A program made the position numbers and the translations under genes. Source: JBBRYK01 sp038237665 (lineage in GTDB: Bacteria; Actinomycetota; Thermoleophilia; Gaiellales; Gaiellaceae). Taken from it: 21,855 bases of DNA. The notes under the pieces were generated by a model. The model worked only from the letters and a program-made list of their open reading frames with translations, did no database searches and was not told where the DNA came from. The DNA lies in NCBI GenBank assembly GCA_038237665.1, contig JBBRYK010000041.1, positions 1 to 21,855 of the forward strand, in the 5' to 3' direction. Of this stretch, positions 1 through 7,828 are shown in pieces. Every line of letters begins with the position of its first letter. Within the stretch, counting starts at the first letter, position 1.

Positions 1-744
1 GACGAGCACAACCGGCCGGCCGGCGCACACCCACTGTCCCTGCTCATTTCTTCTGTCGTGGCGCTGCAGAAAGCCGAGCTTCCTCTCGGTCTCGTGATGT
101 GTGGCCTCCCAACGCTGACGGGCAATCTGCTGCGCGCACGGTCATACACAGAGCGCATGTTTCGTGGCGAGGAAATTGGGTCTCTCCAGCCGGACGAGGC
201 CCAGGAGGCGTTCGTTAAGCCGATCATCGAGAACGCCGACTTAACGGTGCCGGTGTCGATTCACGATGACCTCATCCAGACGGTCATCCAAGAGGTCGAG
301 GGCTACCCGTACTTCATCCAGCTATGGGGAGCAGAGCTTTGGGACGCCGCAAACGAAGCTGAGACAACCTCGCTCACGACGCCCCTACTTAACGCCGCGC
401 GTCCGTACATCTATCAGCGCCTCGACCTCGATTTTTATGAGCCTCGGGTTGCGACGCTTACTCCTGCCGAGCAGGACGTTCTTCTGGCAACCGCAGACTG
501 CCACTATCCGCCCCTTGTCGTGGGCGACCTCAACGAGGCCATCAGCAAGAGTCCAGGCAACGTGAACGTGCTACTCGGGAGGCTTGTCGAGAACGGGGTT
601 CTGTACCGGATTCGCAAGGGCCAGTACGAGTACACCGCCCCGAAATTTCGAGACTTTCTTCTAAGGAGAGCGCAGCCACCTATCGGAGCTCAGCCACTAG
701 AACCCGCTGACGGCGAGCCCAGATTGTTTGACGAGGTCGAGTAG
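1..744 (+). CDS. AAA+ ATPase (ORC/Cdc6-like), C-terminal part, 5' end outside window
   Basis: The reading frame is open from the first base of the window, so the GTG at 58 is probably internal and the gene starts upstream. The first visible residues are D-E-H, which fits the end of a Walker B motif. They are followed by a helix (LLISSVVALQKAELP), a sensor-1-like strand (GLVMCGLPTL), a SYTERMF segment and a GYPYFIQLWG helix. This pattern is typical of AAA ATPases of the ORC/Cdc6/AAA_16 type. The last ~90 residues resemble a winged-helix domain (LTPAEQDVLLA, LLGRLVENGVLYR). The P-loop must lie outside the window, so ATP binding is inferred. The gene uses A/T-richer codons than the core operons further on. 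A HIRAN-domain frame follows in the same reading frame 63 bases later. Likely role is nucleic-acid-linked ATPase activity or accessory defence; the precise function is unknown. Confidence 0.75.
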   Translation, partial: DEHNRPAGAHPLSLLISSVVALQKAELPLGLVMCGLPTLTGNLLRARSYTERMFRGEEIGSLQPDEAQEAFVKPIIENADLTVPVSIHDDLIQTVIQEVEGYPYFIQLWGAELWDAANEAETTSLTTPLLNAARPYIYQRLDLDFYEPRVATLTPAEQDVLLATADCHYPPLVVGDLNEAISKSPGNVNVLLGRLVENGVLYRIRKGQYEYTAPKFRDFLLRRAQPPIGAQPLEPADGEPRLFDEVE

Positions 745-807
745 AACTCTCCGATAAGCGAGAGCGCCACCCTTGCCGGGCAACGCCGTGGTACGTCACC
801 TGCGCAC

Positions 808-1374
808 TTGCAGACAGAGTGCAGATCGAGAGAAGATCGGCGCATCGGGTTCTTGCAATCGCTTCGCGGTCGAACCTCGCCGCCGCCACAAACGTCGATC
901 TCGTTCCGGTTTGACCAGGCCGAGTACGAGTTCGACGGCGACCGGGGCGAAAAGGTCAAGGGAGTCGGATTCCACCTCCATGGTGAGCACGGTCTTGGGA
1001 TCCACCACGACGACCCTTGGCTCGCAGACGTCGGGCTCTGCATCGTGAAGGTCGCCGGCACTTCTTACCGGCTAGGGGTGATCCAGGGAGACGATTGCGC
1101 GGCCGGGCAACCGCTCGCGCTCAAGCCTGAGCCAGCGAACAAGTTCGATCGCGATGCGGTGGCGATCTATGACTCCCGCGGAAGAACACAGTTCGGCTAT
1201 GTGCCGGCCGATCGCTCAGCCGAGATCGCGAAGCGGCTCAGCCAAGGCGAGAACCTGCGCGCATTCGTTCTATGGGAGTGGCGCGGCCAGAACCTGAAGC
1301 GCTCCGGTCTGACCGTGCTGATCTACCCACTTGGCGCGCTTAGCGCCTGTGAGGGTGTTCCCCCGGACCTATGA
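808..1374 (+). CDS. HIRAN-domain protein
   Basis: The C-terminal ~95 residues match the HIRAN pattern: a first strand VAGTSYR, then G-Q-P-L-A-L-K-P-E-P-A-N-K-F-D, then D-A-V-A-I-Y and F-G-Y-V-P, ending in an A-E-I-A-K helix. HIRAN domains bind DNA ends or damaged DNA and are found in SNF2-type helicases (HLTF/Rad5) and as stand-alone bacterial proteins. The start is uncertain. The TTG at 808 gives 188 residues, but the first ~75 are unremarkable, and the GTG at 1045 would give a stand-alone HIRAN domain of 109 residues. The frame is the same as that of the AAA gene upstream, separated by one TAG and 63 bases. The two may therefore be co-transcribed or once have formed one polypeptide. The 3' end overlaps the convergent membrane-protein gene by 6 bases. 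Confidence 0.6.
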   Translation: MQTECRSREDRRIGFLQSLRGRTSPPPQTSISFRFDQAEYEFDGDRGEKVKGVGFHLHGEHGLGIHHDDPWLADVGLCIVKVAGTSYRLGVIQGDDCAAGQPLALKPEPANKFDRDAVAIYDSRGRTQFGYVPADRSAEIAKRLSQGENLRAFVLWEWRGQNLKRSGLTVLIYPLGALSACEGVPPDL

Positions 1375-1845
1375 GGTCGGCGGATCGGCCGACTGGGCGG
1401 CAGGCGGCGGAGCGGGGGGCTGCGGAGCCAGCTGGGGGCCTCGGATGAGAAGAACCACCGCGGCAACCATCAGCGCTCCCGACGCGATCGTTCCGAGCTC
1501 GAGCCCCCAGCCAACCTGCACAAGCTGCAGTCCTCCGAACTGCGCGCCTTTCAGGAGGTCCCTGATGTTGTGCCAGTCGTTGAAACCCACGCCTAGCCCG
1601 AGCAGGCCCCCGGCGACGGCGGTAACGGCCCAGCCGCGGTGCGCGAACTTCGCGAACGCATAGACCCCGACCCCCGCCACTACATCCGCACCGGCCATGA
1701 TCCAGCCATCGTTTGACCCATCGGTGCCGCTGACCGAGATCCCAAGCGGCCCCTTCAGCCACGGACCGAATGCGCCGACGAGCATCAGGACTGCGCTCAC
1801 GCCAGCAGCGATCAGTTCGCCCGAGACGACGATCTTCAGCCGCAC
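1369..1845 (-). CDS. Small four-helix membrane protein, unknown function
   Basis: The product is 158 residues, starting with GTG at 1845. Four hydrophobic stretches are visible: about residues 9-30, 49-66, 71-88 and 114-136. A short extracytoplasmic-looking loop (GISVSGTDGSNDGW) follows the first, and the C-terminus is a Pro/Ala-rich tail. I do not recognise a named family; the look is of a generic actinobacterial hypothetical membrane protein. The start is supported by a good promoter (TTGAAG, 18-base spacer, TAGCTT) whose -10 box ends only 6 bases before the GTG, implying a leaderless transcript. It is a single-gene unit transcribed away from nothing obvious: the wall operon ends just upstream and runs in the same direction. 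Confidence 0.65.
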   Translation of the reverse strand: MRLKIVVSGELIAAGVSAVLMLVGAFGPWLKGPLGISVSGTDGSNDGWIMAGADVVAGVGVYAFAKFAHRGWAVTAVAGGLLGLGVGFNDWHNIRDLLKGAQFGGLQLVQVGWGLELGTIASGALMVAAVVLLIRGPQLAPQPPAPPPAAQSADPPTS

Positions 1846-1851
1846 GCGTTA

Positions 1852-1881
1852 AAGCTACGCCGCTGCCAGTTACGACTTCAA
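1852..1881 (-). promoter_or_regulatory. Sigma-70-type promoter for the membrane-protein gene
   Basis: On the minus strand, TTGAAG (1881-1876) and TAGCTT (1857-1852) are separated by 18 bases. The -10 box ends 6 bases before the GTG start at 1845, so the transcript would begin at or next to the start codon. Confidence 0.55.
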
Positions 1882-1911
1882 GTGCGCGAGTCGCGGCATC
1901 ACGACGTGCAC

Positions 1912-1936
1912 AAAACCGCCTGTTGAGAGGCTCAAC
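1912..1936 (-). terminator. Weak intrinsic terminator at the end of the wall operon
   Basis: A perfect 6-bp stem (GTTGAG / CTCAAC, 1922-1936) with a 3-base loop lies directly after the ddl stop codon. On the minus strand a run of four T (1915-1912) follows a few bases downstream. The T-run is short, so termination may be partial. Confidence 0.35.
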
Positions 1937-2983
1937 CTAGAACTTCAGCTTCGAGCGTCGTTCGTGGCGCTCGAGCGCGAGCTCGACGAGGCGGTCGAGC
2001 AGTTGCGGATACGGGATCCCCGAGGCCTCGAAGAGCTTCGCGTAAACACTCGTGGCCGTGAAGCCGGGAATCGTGTTCAGCTCGTTGATCAGCACCTCGC
2101 CGTCGTCGCGCACGAAGCAGTCGACGCGGGCCATGCCCGAGCATTCGGTCGCGACGAATGCCTCCACGGCGAGGTGCTGGACGCGTGCGGTTTGCTCGTC
2201 GCTGATCCTCGCCGGGACGATCAGGTCCATCTCGCCCTCGTCGTACTTGGCCGAATAGTCGTACCACTCGCGCTCGGTGACGACGATCTCGCCGACGAGC
2301 GACGCGAAGGGCTTCCGGTGGCCGAGGACGCCGACCTCGACCTCGATCCCCGGGACGAACTCCTCGACCAGCACCTTGTCGTCGTGCTCGAACGCGAGCT
2401 CGACCCCGGCGCGCAGCTCGTCCTCGTCGTGCGCCTTCGTGATTCCGACCGAGGAGCCGAGCCGAGCCGGTTTGACGAACACCGGGTAGCCGAACGGGTT
2501 CGCGATCTCGTCGCCCTCGCGGAGCGTGATGTTCTGCGTCACCGGGATCTTCTGGTCGCGCATGATCGCCTTGAAGCGGTCCTTGTCCATGGCCAGCGCG
2601 GAGGCGAGCACGCCGGCTCCGACGTAGGGCACGTTGGCCATCTCGAGCAGGCCCTGGACGGCGCCGTCCTCCCCGAAGGGCCCGTGCAGGAGCGGTAGGA
2701 CGACATCGACGTCGGCCAGCGTCGCGGGGACGCTCGAACCGACCGGAATCGGGAGCGTCTCTGCCGCCGCGGCGGGAAGCTTTCGGGACTCCGGGCGTCC
2801 GGTCAGCTCTCTGCTCCCCGGCGCTGGACCCAGCTCCCAGCGACCGTCGCGCTCGATCGCGATCGGGACGACCTCGTAGCGGTCCGGGTCGAGTGCTTCC
2901 AGCACCGATTTCGCCGACGCGAGCGAGACCTCGTGCTCGCTCGAGCGGCCGCCCATCAGGACCGCGACGCGGATGCGCCTCAC
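1937..2983 (-). CDS. ddl: D-alanine--D-alanine ligase
   Basis: ATP-grasp ligase joining two D-alanines for the peptidoglycan stem peptide in the cytoplasm. The product is 348 residues, normal for the family. Visible motifs are the N-terminal GGRSSEHEVSL (11-21), LHGPFGEDG (99-107), the ATP-grasp KPARLGSSVG (171-180), VEEFVPGIEVEVGVLG, the omega-loop YDYSAKYDEGE (241-251) and the metal-binding INELNTIPGFT (299-309). The YDYSAKY loop is that of D-Ala-D-Ala ligases rather than VanA-type D-Ala-D-Lac ligases. The GTG start at 2983 overlaps the stop of the PASTA kinase as GTGA. This supports the start and implies translational coupling. It is the last gene of the cell-wall/phosphosignalling operon and is followed by a small hairpin. 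Confidence 0.96.
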   Translation of the reverse strand: MRRIRVAVLMGGRSSEHEVSLASAKSVLEALDPDRYEVVPIAIERDGRWELGPAPGSRELTGRPESRKLPAAAAETLPIPVGSSVPATLADVDVVLPLLHGPFGEDGAVQGLLEMANVPYVGAGVLASALAMDKDRFKAIMRDQKIPVTQNITLREGDEIANPFGYPVFVKPARLGSSVGITKAHDEDELRAGVELAFEHDDKVLVEEFVPGIEVEVGVLGHRKPFASLVGEIVVTEREWYDYSAKYDEGEMDLIVPARISDEQTARVQHLAVEAFVATECSGMARVDCFVRDDGEVLINELNTIPGFTATSVYAKLFEASGIPYPQLLDRLVELALERHERRSKLKF

Positions 2984-5028
2984 GGCGGCGGAGGGGGAGG
3001 AGGCGTCGCGACCGTGTCGGTCGTGGTCGGCGTCGTGTCGGTCGGTGCGGTCGTCGTCGGCGTCGTGTCGGTCGTCGGCGTCGTGTCGGTCGTCGGCGTC
3101 GGGACGAAGCGGCCGACCGTGATCGTGACGACGGAGTGGAGCGGCGCCTCGGTTGCACCCAGAGGATCCTGCGCGAGGACGATCCCGTCCTCGAAGTCGT
3201 TCGGGGTCTCCTGGATGACGACGGCGATGCGGAAGCCGGCGTCACGGAGCTGGCGGGCGCCGTCCTTGCGCGTGGCGCCGGTAACGTCGGGCACGGGGGC
3301 CGTCTTCGGGCCCTTCGAGACGAAGAGCGTGACCGTCGATCCCGGAGGCGCAGCGGTGTTCCCGGCCGGATCCTGGCTGATCACCGTGTCCTTCGGCTCG
3401 TTCGAGTCGACGTCCTGGCGGGCCACGGCGAAGCCCTGGCCCTGGAGTTGCGAAAGAGCCTCGTCGTAGGGCAGGCGCACGACCGACGGGACGGTCACCG
3501 GGCGAGGGCCCTTGGAGATGTTGATTCGCACGCTCGTTCCCCACACGACGCTCTCGCCGGGCCCCGGGTCCTGCCCGGTGACGGTGCCGTCGGGTGCGGA
3601 TGAGTTCAGGTAGAAGAGCTTCGGCTCGAGGTGGGCCGACTTCAGCTCCGAGACGGCGTCGTCCGAGTTCTTGCCCCGGACATCCGGGATTGTCGTTTTC
3701 GGCTTCCCGGTCGAGACGAAGAGCTTGACCGGACTGCCCTTGTCGATCCTCGTCCCCTCGTCGGGCTGCTGGTCGAAGACGATCCCGGCCGGCGCGGTCT
3801 TGTGCGGTGCACGGATCACCCTCGCGACGAGGCCGGCGTTCTCGATGTTCTGGACTGCGAGGGTGACGTTCTCGCCGCGGACGAGCGGAACGGCCGCCGG
3901 CTTGTTCGCGTTCAGCTGGTTCTGGATCTGCCCCCAGAGCAGGTAGCCGCCGACGCCGGCCGCAACGAGTAGTCCGAATGCGAGGAGCCATGGCCAGAAG
4001 GGTCGGCGCCGCGGCGGCGGCTCGTCATAGCCGTAGAAGGGCTCGAGAGGAGGGGGCGCGGCCGGCGGTGGGGCTGTGGCCGGACGCCTGGTGATGACGG
4101 TCGGGGCCCTGCTCATGGCCGTCGCCGAGATGTCGGTCACGCCCGCGCCGCCGAGGACTGCGGTCGCCGCGTCGGCCGTCTCCTGCACCACCGCTCCTCC
4201 GCGCGCGACGCGCGCGAGGTCGGCGTCCATCTCCTCGGCCGACTGGTACCGGTCGCCGGGGTCCTTCGCCAGCGCGCGCAGCACGACCAGATCGAGGTCG
4301 TGCGGGATGTCCGCACGAAGCTTGGAGGGCGGCTCCGGCACCGTCGAGAGGTGCTTCATCGCGATTTCGAGGGGCGTCTCGCCCGTGAACGGCACCGTGC
4401 CGGTCAGCATCTCGTAGAGGACGATCCCGACCGAGTACAGGTCCGAGCGCGCGTCGACGGAGGCTCCTCTTGCCTGCTCGGGCGAGAGATACTGCGCGGT
4501 GCCGATGATCGAGCCCGCCTCGGTCATCTGGCTCGCGCCGGAACGTGCGATCCCGAAGTCCGTCACCTTCAGCCGGCCGTCCTCACCGACGACGACGTTG
4601 TGGGGCTTGATGTCGCGGTGGACGATGCCGTTGCGGTGAGCGAAGCCGATTGCGGCCAGGATCTGGCGCGTGTAGTCGATCGCGACGCCGACCGGGCTCG
4701 GGCCGCGGGTGACGATCAGCTCCTTCAGCGTTCGGCCGTCGAGGTACTCCATCGCGATGTAGTAGGAGCCCTCGGCCTCGCCGCGGTCGTAGATCGAGAC
4801 GATGTTCGGATGCGACAGCTGGGCGGCGTTCTTCGCCTCGCGGCGGAAGCGCTCGACGAACTGCTCGTCGTGCGCGTGGCGGTCGTTCAAGATCTTGATC
4901 GCGACCATCCTGCCGAGCTCCTGGTCCTCGGCCAGGTACACGTCGGCCATCCCGCCCGCGCCGAGCTTGCGGATCACGCGGTACCGGCCGTCGAAGACCT
5001 TGTTGATGAACGTGTCCGAAAGGGCCAT
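2980..5028 (-). CDS. pknB: Transmembrane Ser/Thr protein kinase with four PASTA repeats (PknB type)
   Basis: Membrane receptor kinase of 682 residues that senses peptidoglycan fragments and phosphorylates wall-growth proteins. The kinase domain spans ~14-275: glycine loop GAGGMADV (23-30), Lys45, HRDIKPHN (137-144, Asp139), DFG (157-159), an activation loop with Thr169 and Thr177, and SPEQARG. An Ala/Pro-rich juxtamembrane segment leads to one membrane helix (~343-365). Four PASTA domains of ~66 residues follow (about 377-441, 442-507, 508-573 and 574-639), then a Thr/Pro-rich tail ending in poly-proline. I chose the ATG at 5028. The frame stays open far upstream, but that part only shadows pbpA in another frame. 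The start lies 5 bases after the pbpA stop, and the stop overlaps ddl as GTGA. Four PASTA units equal mycobacterial PknB. Confidence 0.96.
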   Translation of the reverse strand: MALSDTFINKVFDGRYRVIRKLGAGGMADVYLAEDQELGRMVAIKILNDRHAHDEQFVERFRREAKNAAQLSHPNIVSIYDRGEAEGSYYIAMEYLDGRTLKELIVTRGPSPVGVAIDYTRQILAAIGFAHRNGIVHRDIKPHNVVVGEDGRLKVTDFGIARSGASQMTEAGSIIGTAQYLSPEQARGASVDARSDLYSVGIVLYEMLTGTVPFTGETPLEIAMKHLSTVPEPPSKLRADIPHDLDLVVLRALAKDPGDRYQSAEEMDADLARVARGGAVVQETADAATAVLGGAGVTDISATAMSRAPTVITRRPATAPPPAAPPPLEPFYGYDEPPPRRRPFWPWLLAFGLLVAAGVGGYLLWGQIQNQLNANKPAAVPLVRGENVTLAVQNIENAGLVARVIRAPHKTAPAGIVFDQQPDEGTRIDKGSPVKLFVSTGKPKTTIPDVRGKNSDDAVSELKSAHLEPKLFYLNSSAPDGTVTGQDPGPGESVVWGTSVRINISKGPRPVTVPSVVRLPYDEALSQLQGQGFAVARQDVDSNEPKDTVISQDPAGNTAAPPGSTVTLFVSKGPKTAPVPDVTGATRKDGARQLRDAGFRIAVVIQETPNDFEDGIVLAQDPLGATEAPLHSVVTITVGRFVPTPTTDTTPTTDTTPTTTAPTDTTPTTTDTVATPPPPPPP
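3013..3102 (-). repeat. Tandem repeat encoding the Thr/Pro tail of the PASTA kinase
   Basis: Two adjacent identical 18-base units (3061-3078 and 3079-3096) encode T-P-T-T-D-T. Degenerate copies of the same unit flank them between 3013 and 3060. The repeat codes for the extracytoplasmic tail after the fourth PASTA domain, about residues 643-672. Copy number is likely variable between strains. Confidence 0.75.
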
Positions 5029-5033
5029 TGCGC

Positions 5034-6521
5034 TTAGGGGTTCGACTTTTCGGCGAGGAGGGCCTGCATCAGCGCTTTCGCGATCGGCGCGGCGGTTGCG
5101 CCGCCCGTTCCCTCCTGGTTCTCCAGAACGACGGCGATCGCGACCCTGGGCGCCTCGGCCGGTGCGAAGCAGATGAACCAGGTCGTGTTCCGGTGTGAGA
5201 CCCCCGTTTCGGCGGTTCCGGTCTTTCCGGCCAGACGGACTCCGTCGATCTGCGCCGCGGTGCCGGTGCCACCGCTGACGACCGCTTCCATCATCGACGT
5301 CAGCGTGGCCGCGGTCGCGGGCTTGATCGCGCGGCCGAGCTCCTCCGGCTTCGTCCGCGCGATCGTGTGGTGGTCGGGATCGACCACGTGGTCGACGACG
5401 TAGGGCTTCATCACGACGCCGCCGTTCGCGATTTCTCCGGTCACCATCGCCATCTGCAGCGGCGTTGCGAGCAGGCGCTCCTGGCCGAAGGCGAGCCGGC
5501 CCGGGTCGACCTGGAAGCCTTGCTTCGGCCGGAAGAGCCTCGATCCGTTGTACAGGCCGCTCGGTGCGCGCTCGTTGACGGGAGTCTCGAGCGGCGGAAC
5601 CGAGTAGAACCCGAACCGCTTCGCGTACTCGAGCACGGTCAGCGGCCCGAGCGCCTTGCCGATGTCGCAGAAGACGGCGTTGATCGAATGCTGGAGCGCC
5701 TCGGTGAAGTTCACGTGCCCGAAGATCTCCGGCCCGCCCTGATCGGCGAAGTTGTAGACGCGCTTGCCGTACTCCGTGCAGTACCCGGGGTCGTCGAACT
5801 CCGAGCTGGCCTTGAAGCGGCCGGTGTCCAGCGCGGCCGCGGCGGTGACCACCTTGAAGGTCGAACCGGGCGTGTAGAGGCCGGCGGTGGCTCGGTTGAG
5901 GAGCGGCGCGGGTGGCTTGCAGTTGGCGCTCACACGTGAGATCCGGTCGAAGTTCTGCTCGATCAGGTTCGGGTCGTACGTCGGCGCGCTCGCCATCACG
6001 AGCACGCGCCCGGTCGTGGGGACGAGCGCCACGGCCGAGCCGCACTGGCCCTTCAGCAGCTCGTCGGCCAGCGCCTGGGCCTTCGCGTCGACCGTCGTGA
6101 CGATCGTGTTGCCTGTGATGGTAACGCCCTTCAGCCGGTCGAGGGTCGTGCGGAAGATCGTGCGCAGGCTCTTGTTCGAGGCGACCAGGTAGTCGTTTTC
6201 CGAGCGCTCCAACCCGGCACGTGAGCGGGACTGGGTCGAGTAGCCGACGACGTGCGGCGCCAGCGGTCCGGCGGGGTACTTGCGGAAGAAGAGCGTCTTC
6301 CCGTCGACCTTCTTCGCGCGGTTGTTCGCCAGCACGGTGCGGCCGTCCGAGGCGTAGATGAGGCCGCGCTTGATCGTGAACTGGGCGACGCGCTGGATCT
6401 CGTTGTCCTGGCGGTCGGCGAGGCCCGCCGCCGCCCAGGTCTGCCAGTACGTCGTCGCCACGATCAGCGCGACGAGCAGGGCGAGGGAGACGAGGGCGAC
6501 CCGTGTGATCTGGCGGTTCAC
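5034..6521 (-). CDS. pbpA: Class B penicillin-binding protein (transpeptidase), PbpA type
   Basis: D,D-transpeptidase that cross-links peptidoglycan and works with the SEDS polymerase encoded just upstream. The product is 495 residues, matching mycobacterial PbpA in size. One N-terminal membrane anchor is visible (~8-28), followed by the dimerisation region (KRGLIYASDGRTVLA). The transpeptidase domain carries all three catalytic motifs: S220-T-F-K223, S279-I-N281 and K433-T-G-T. GTG at 6521 overlaps the rodA/ftsW stop as GTGA, which fixes the start. The stop lies 5 bases before pknB. The extracytoplasmic domain contains several cysteines (160, 201, 248, 285), so a disulfide is possible but not shown. 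Confidence 0.95.
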   Translation of the reverse strand: MNRQITRVALVSLALLVALIVATTYWQTWAAAGLADRQDNEIQRVAQFTIKRGLIYASDGRTVLANNRAKKVDGKTLFFRKYPAGPLAPHVVGYSTQSRSRAGLERSENDYLVASNKSLRTIFRTTLDRLKGVTITGNTIVTTVDAKAQALADELLKGQCGSAVALVPTTGRVLVMASAPTYDPNLIEQNFDRISRVSANCKPPAPLLNRATAGLYTPGSTFKVVTAAAALDTGRFKASSEFDDPGYCTEYGKRVYNFADQGGPEIFGHVNFTEALQHSINAVFCDIGKALGPLTVLEYAKRFGFYSVPPLETPVNERAPSGLYNGSRLFRPKQGFQVDPGRLAFGQERLLATPLQMAMVTGEIANGGVVMKPYVVDHVVDPDHHTIARTKPEELGRAIKPATAATLTSMMEAVVSGGTGTAAQIDGVRLAGKTGTAETGVSHRNTTWFICFAPAEAPRVAIAVVLENQEGTGGATAAPIAKALMQALLAEKSNP

Positions 6522-7828
6522 GCGGCGATCGCCTCCCGGTTGGCCCGGTTCGAGACCAGGAGCAGCCCGGCGAGTAAGACGAAGTTGGCGACGACGCTCG
6601 AGCCGCCGTAGCTGACGAACGGGAAGGTGATCCCGGTCAGCGGGATGATCCGCAGGACGCCGCCGACGATGATGAACGTCTGCAGCGCGAAGCCGAAGGT
6701 GAGGCCGGCAGCCAGCAGCTTCGAGAAGCCGTCCTCAGCCAGCAGCGAGGTGCGGAACCCGCGCGAGGCGAAGAGCATGTAGACGAGGATCAGCGCGGCC
6801 GCGCCGATCAATCCGAGCTCCTGGGCCAGGGCCGAGTAGATGAAGTCGGACTTCAAGTCCGGGATCAGCGAGGCGCCGTTCGTGCTCTTGAACGTGCCCT
6901 GGCCGAGCCCGGTGCCTCCGTAGTTACCGTTGGCGAGCGAGTAGAGCGACTTGACGAGCTGGTAGCTCGCGCATTGCTGACGCGGGAGGAACTTCCCCGT
7001 CTGAGCGCAGTAGACGGCGTGGTCGGTCCAGGGATGGAGCCAGATCGTCACGCGGTCGCGGACGTGCGGGACGAGCTTGTAGACGCCGGCCGCGCCGGCG
7101 ATGAACAGGCCCAGCCCGATCCAGACGTAGGTCAGGCGTGCGGTGGCGACGTAGAGCATGGCCAGGAAGATCCCGAAGTACAGGAGCGCGCTCCCGAGGT
7201 CCTTCGTCTCGACGAGGACGAGCATGCACGCGCCCCAGATCAGGAGCAGCGGGCCGAAGTCCTTCAGCCGGCCTTGCGCCAGCACCTCGCGCTTCTCGCG
7301 CAGGTAGCCGGCCAGGAAGACGATCAGCATGATCTTCGCCAGCTCGCCGGGCTGGAACTGGAGCGACCCCACGCGCACCCAGAGGCGCGCTCCGTTGATC
7401 GTCTGCCCGAGTCCGGGGAGGGCGGGCAGCGCGAGCAGCCCGATCGCCGAGATCCCGAAGAGGTACTTGTAGCTCTCGAGCCGCCGGTAGTCGCGCCGCA
7501 GCAGGACGAGCGTGGCCACGAAGAGCGCAAGCGCGATCACGATCCACAGGCCCTGGCGGAAGGCGTCTCCAGGCTTCAGCCGATAGATCTCGGTCACGCC
7601 GATCGCCGACAGGAGCCCGGCCATCGGGAGCAGGTACGGGTCGGCGTGCGGCACCGTGAAGCGCACGGCGAGGTGCGCGACCAGGTAGAGGCAGAGGAAG
7701 AAGATCCCGTACGAGAGCGAGCCGGTGGAGATCACGGACTGGCGCGCGATATAGACCGAGGCAAAGCCGAACCCGGTCACCAGCGCGACCACGAACAGGT
7801 TCATCAGCTCCCTGTTCCTGAGGCTCAT
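6518..7828 (-). CDS. rodA: SEDS-family peptidoglycan glycosyltransferase (RodA/FtsW)
   Basis: Polytopic membrane polymerase that links lipid II into glycan strands, paired with the class B PBP downstream. The product is 436 residues with about ten hydrophobic helices. SEDS hallmarks are GARLWVRVGSLQFQPGELAKI (around 146-166), DLGSALLYFG (210-219), GLGQGTFK, the KSDFIYSALAQELG segment (326-339) with the conserved Asp, and FPFVSYGGSS (402-411). The ATG at 7828 was chosen because it overlaps the phosphatase stop as ATGA and begins right before the first helix. The frame remains open upstream to 9154, but only as a shadow of pstP. The order rodA-pbpA favours RodA over FtsW, though sequence alone does not fully separate them. 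Confidence 0.94.
   Translation of the reverse strand: MSLRNRELMNLFVVALVTGFGFASVYIARQSVISTGSLSYGIFFLCLYLVAHLAVRFTVPHADPYLLPMAGLLSAIGVTEIYRLKPGDAFRQGLWIVIALALFVATLVLLRRDYRRLESYKYLFGISAIGLLALPALPGLGQTINGARLWVRVGSLQFQPGELAKIMLIVFLAGYLREKREVLAQGRLKDFGPLLLIWGACMLVLVETKDLGSALLYFGIFLAMLYVATARLTYVWIGLGLFIAGAAGVYKLVPHVRDRVTIWLHPWTDHAVYCAQTGKFLPRQQCASYQLVKSLYSLANGNYGGTGLGQGTFKSTNGASLIPDLKSDFIYSALAQELGLIGAAALILVYMLFASRGFRTSLLAEDGFSKLLAAGLTFGFALQTFIIVGGVLRIIPLTGITFPFVSYGGSSVVANFVLLAGLLLVSNRANREAIAA

Noticed and set aside
1932..3245. 437-codon minus-strand frame across ddl
   Set aside because: Almost entirely Arg/Pro/Gly/Ala, typical of an out-of-frame reading of GC-rich DNA; ddl explains the region.
5029..6045. 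Upstream extension of the pknB frame to 6045
   Set aside because: The extension is Arg-rich, overlaps the well-supported pbpA gene in another frame, and the kinase fold begins right after the ATG at 5028.
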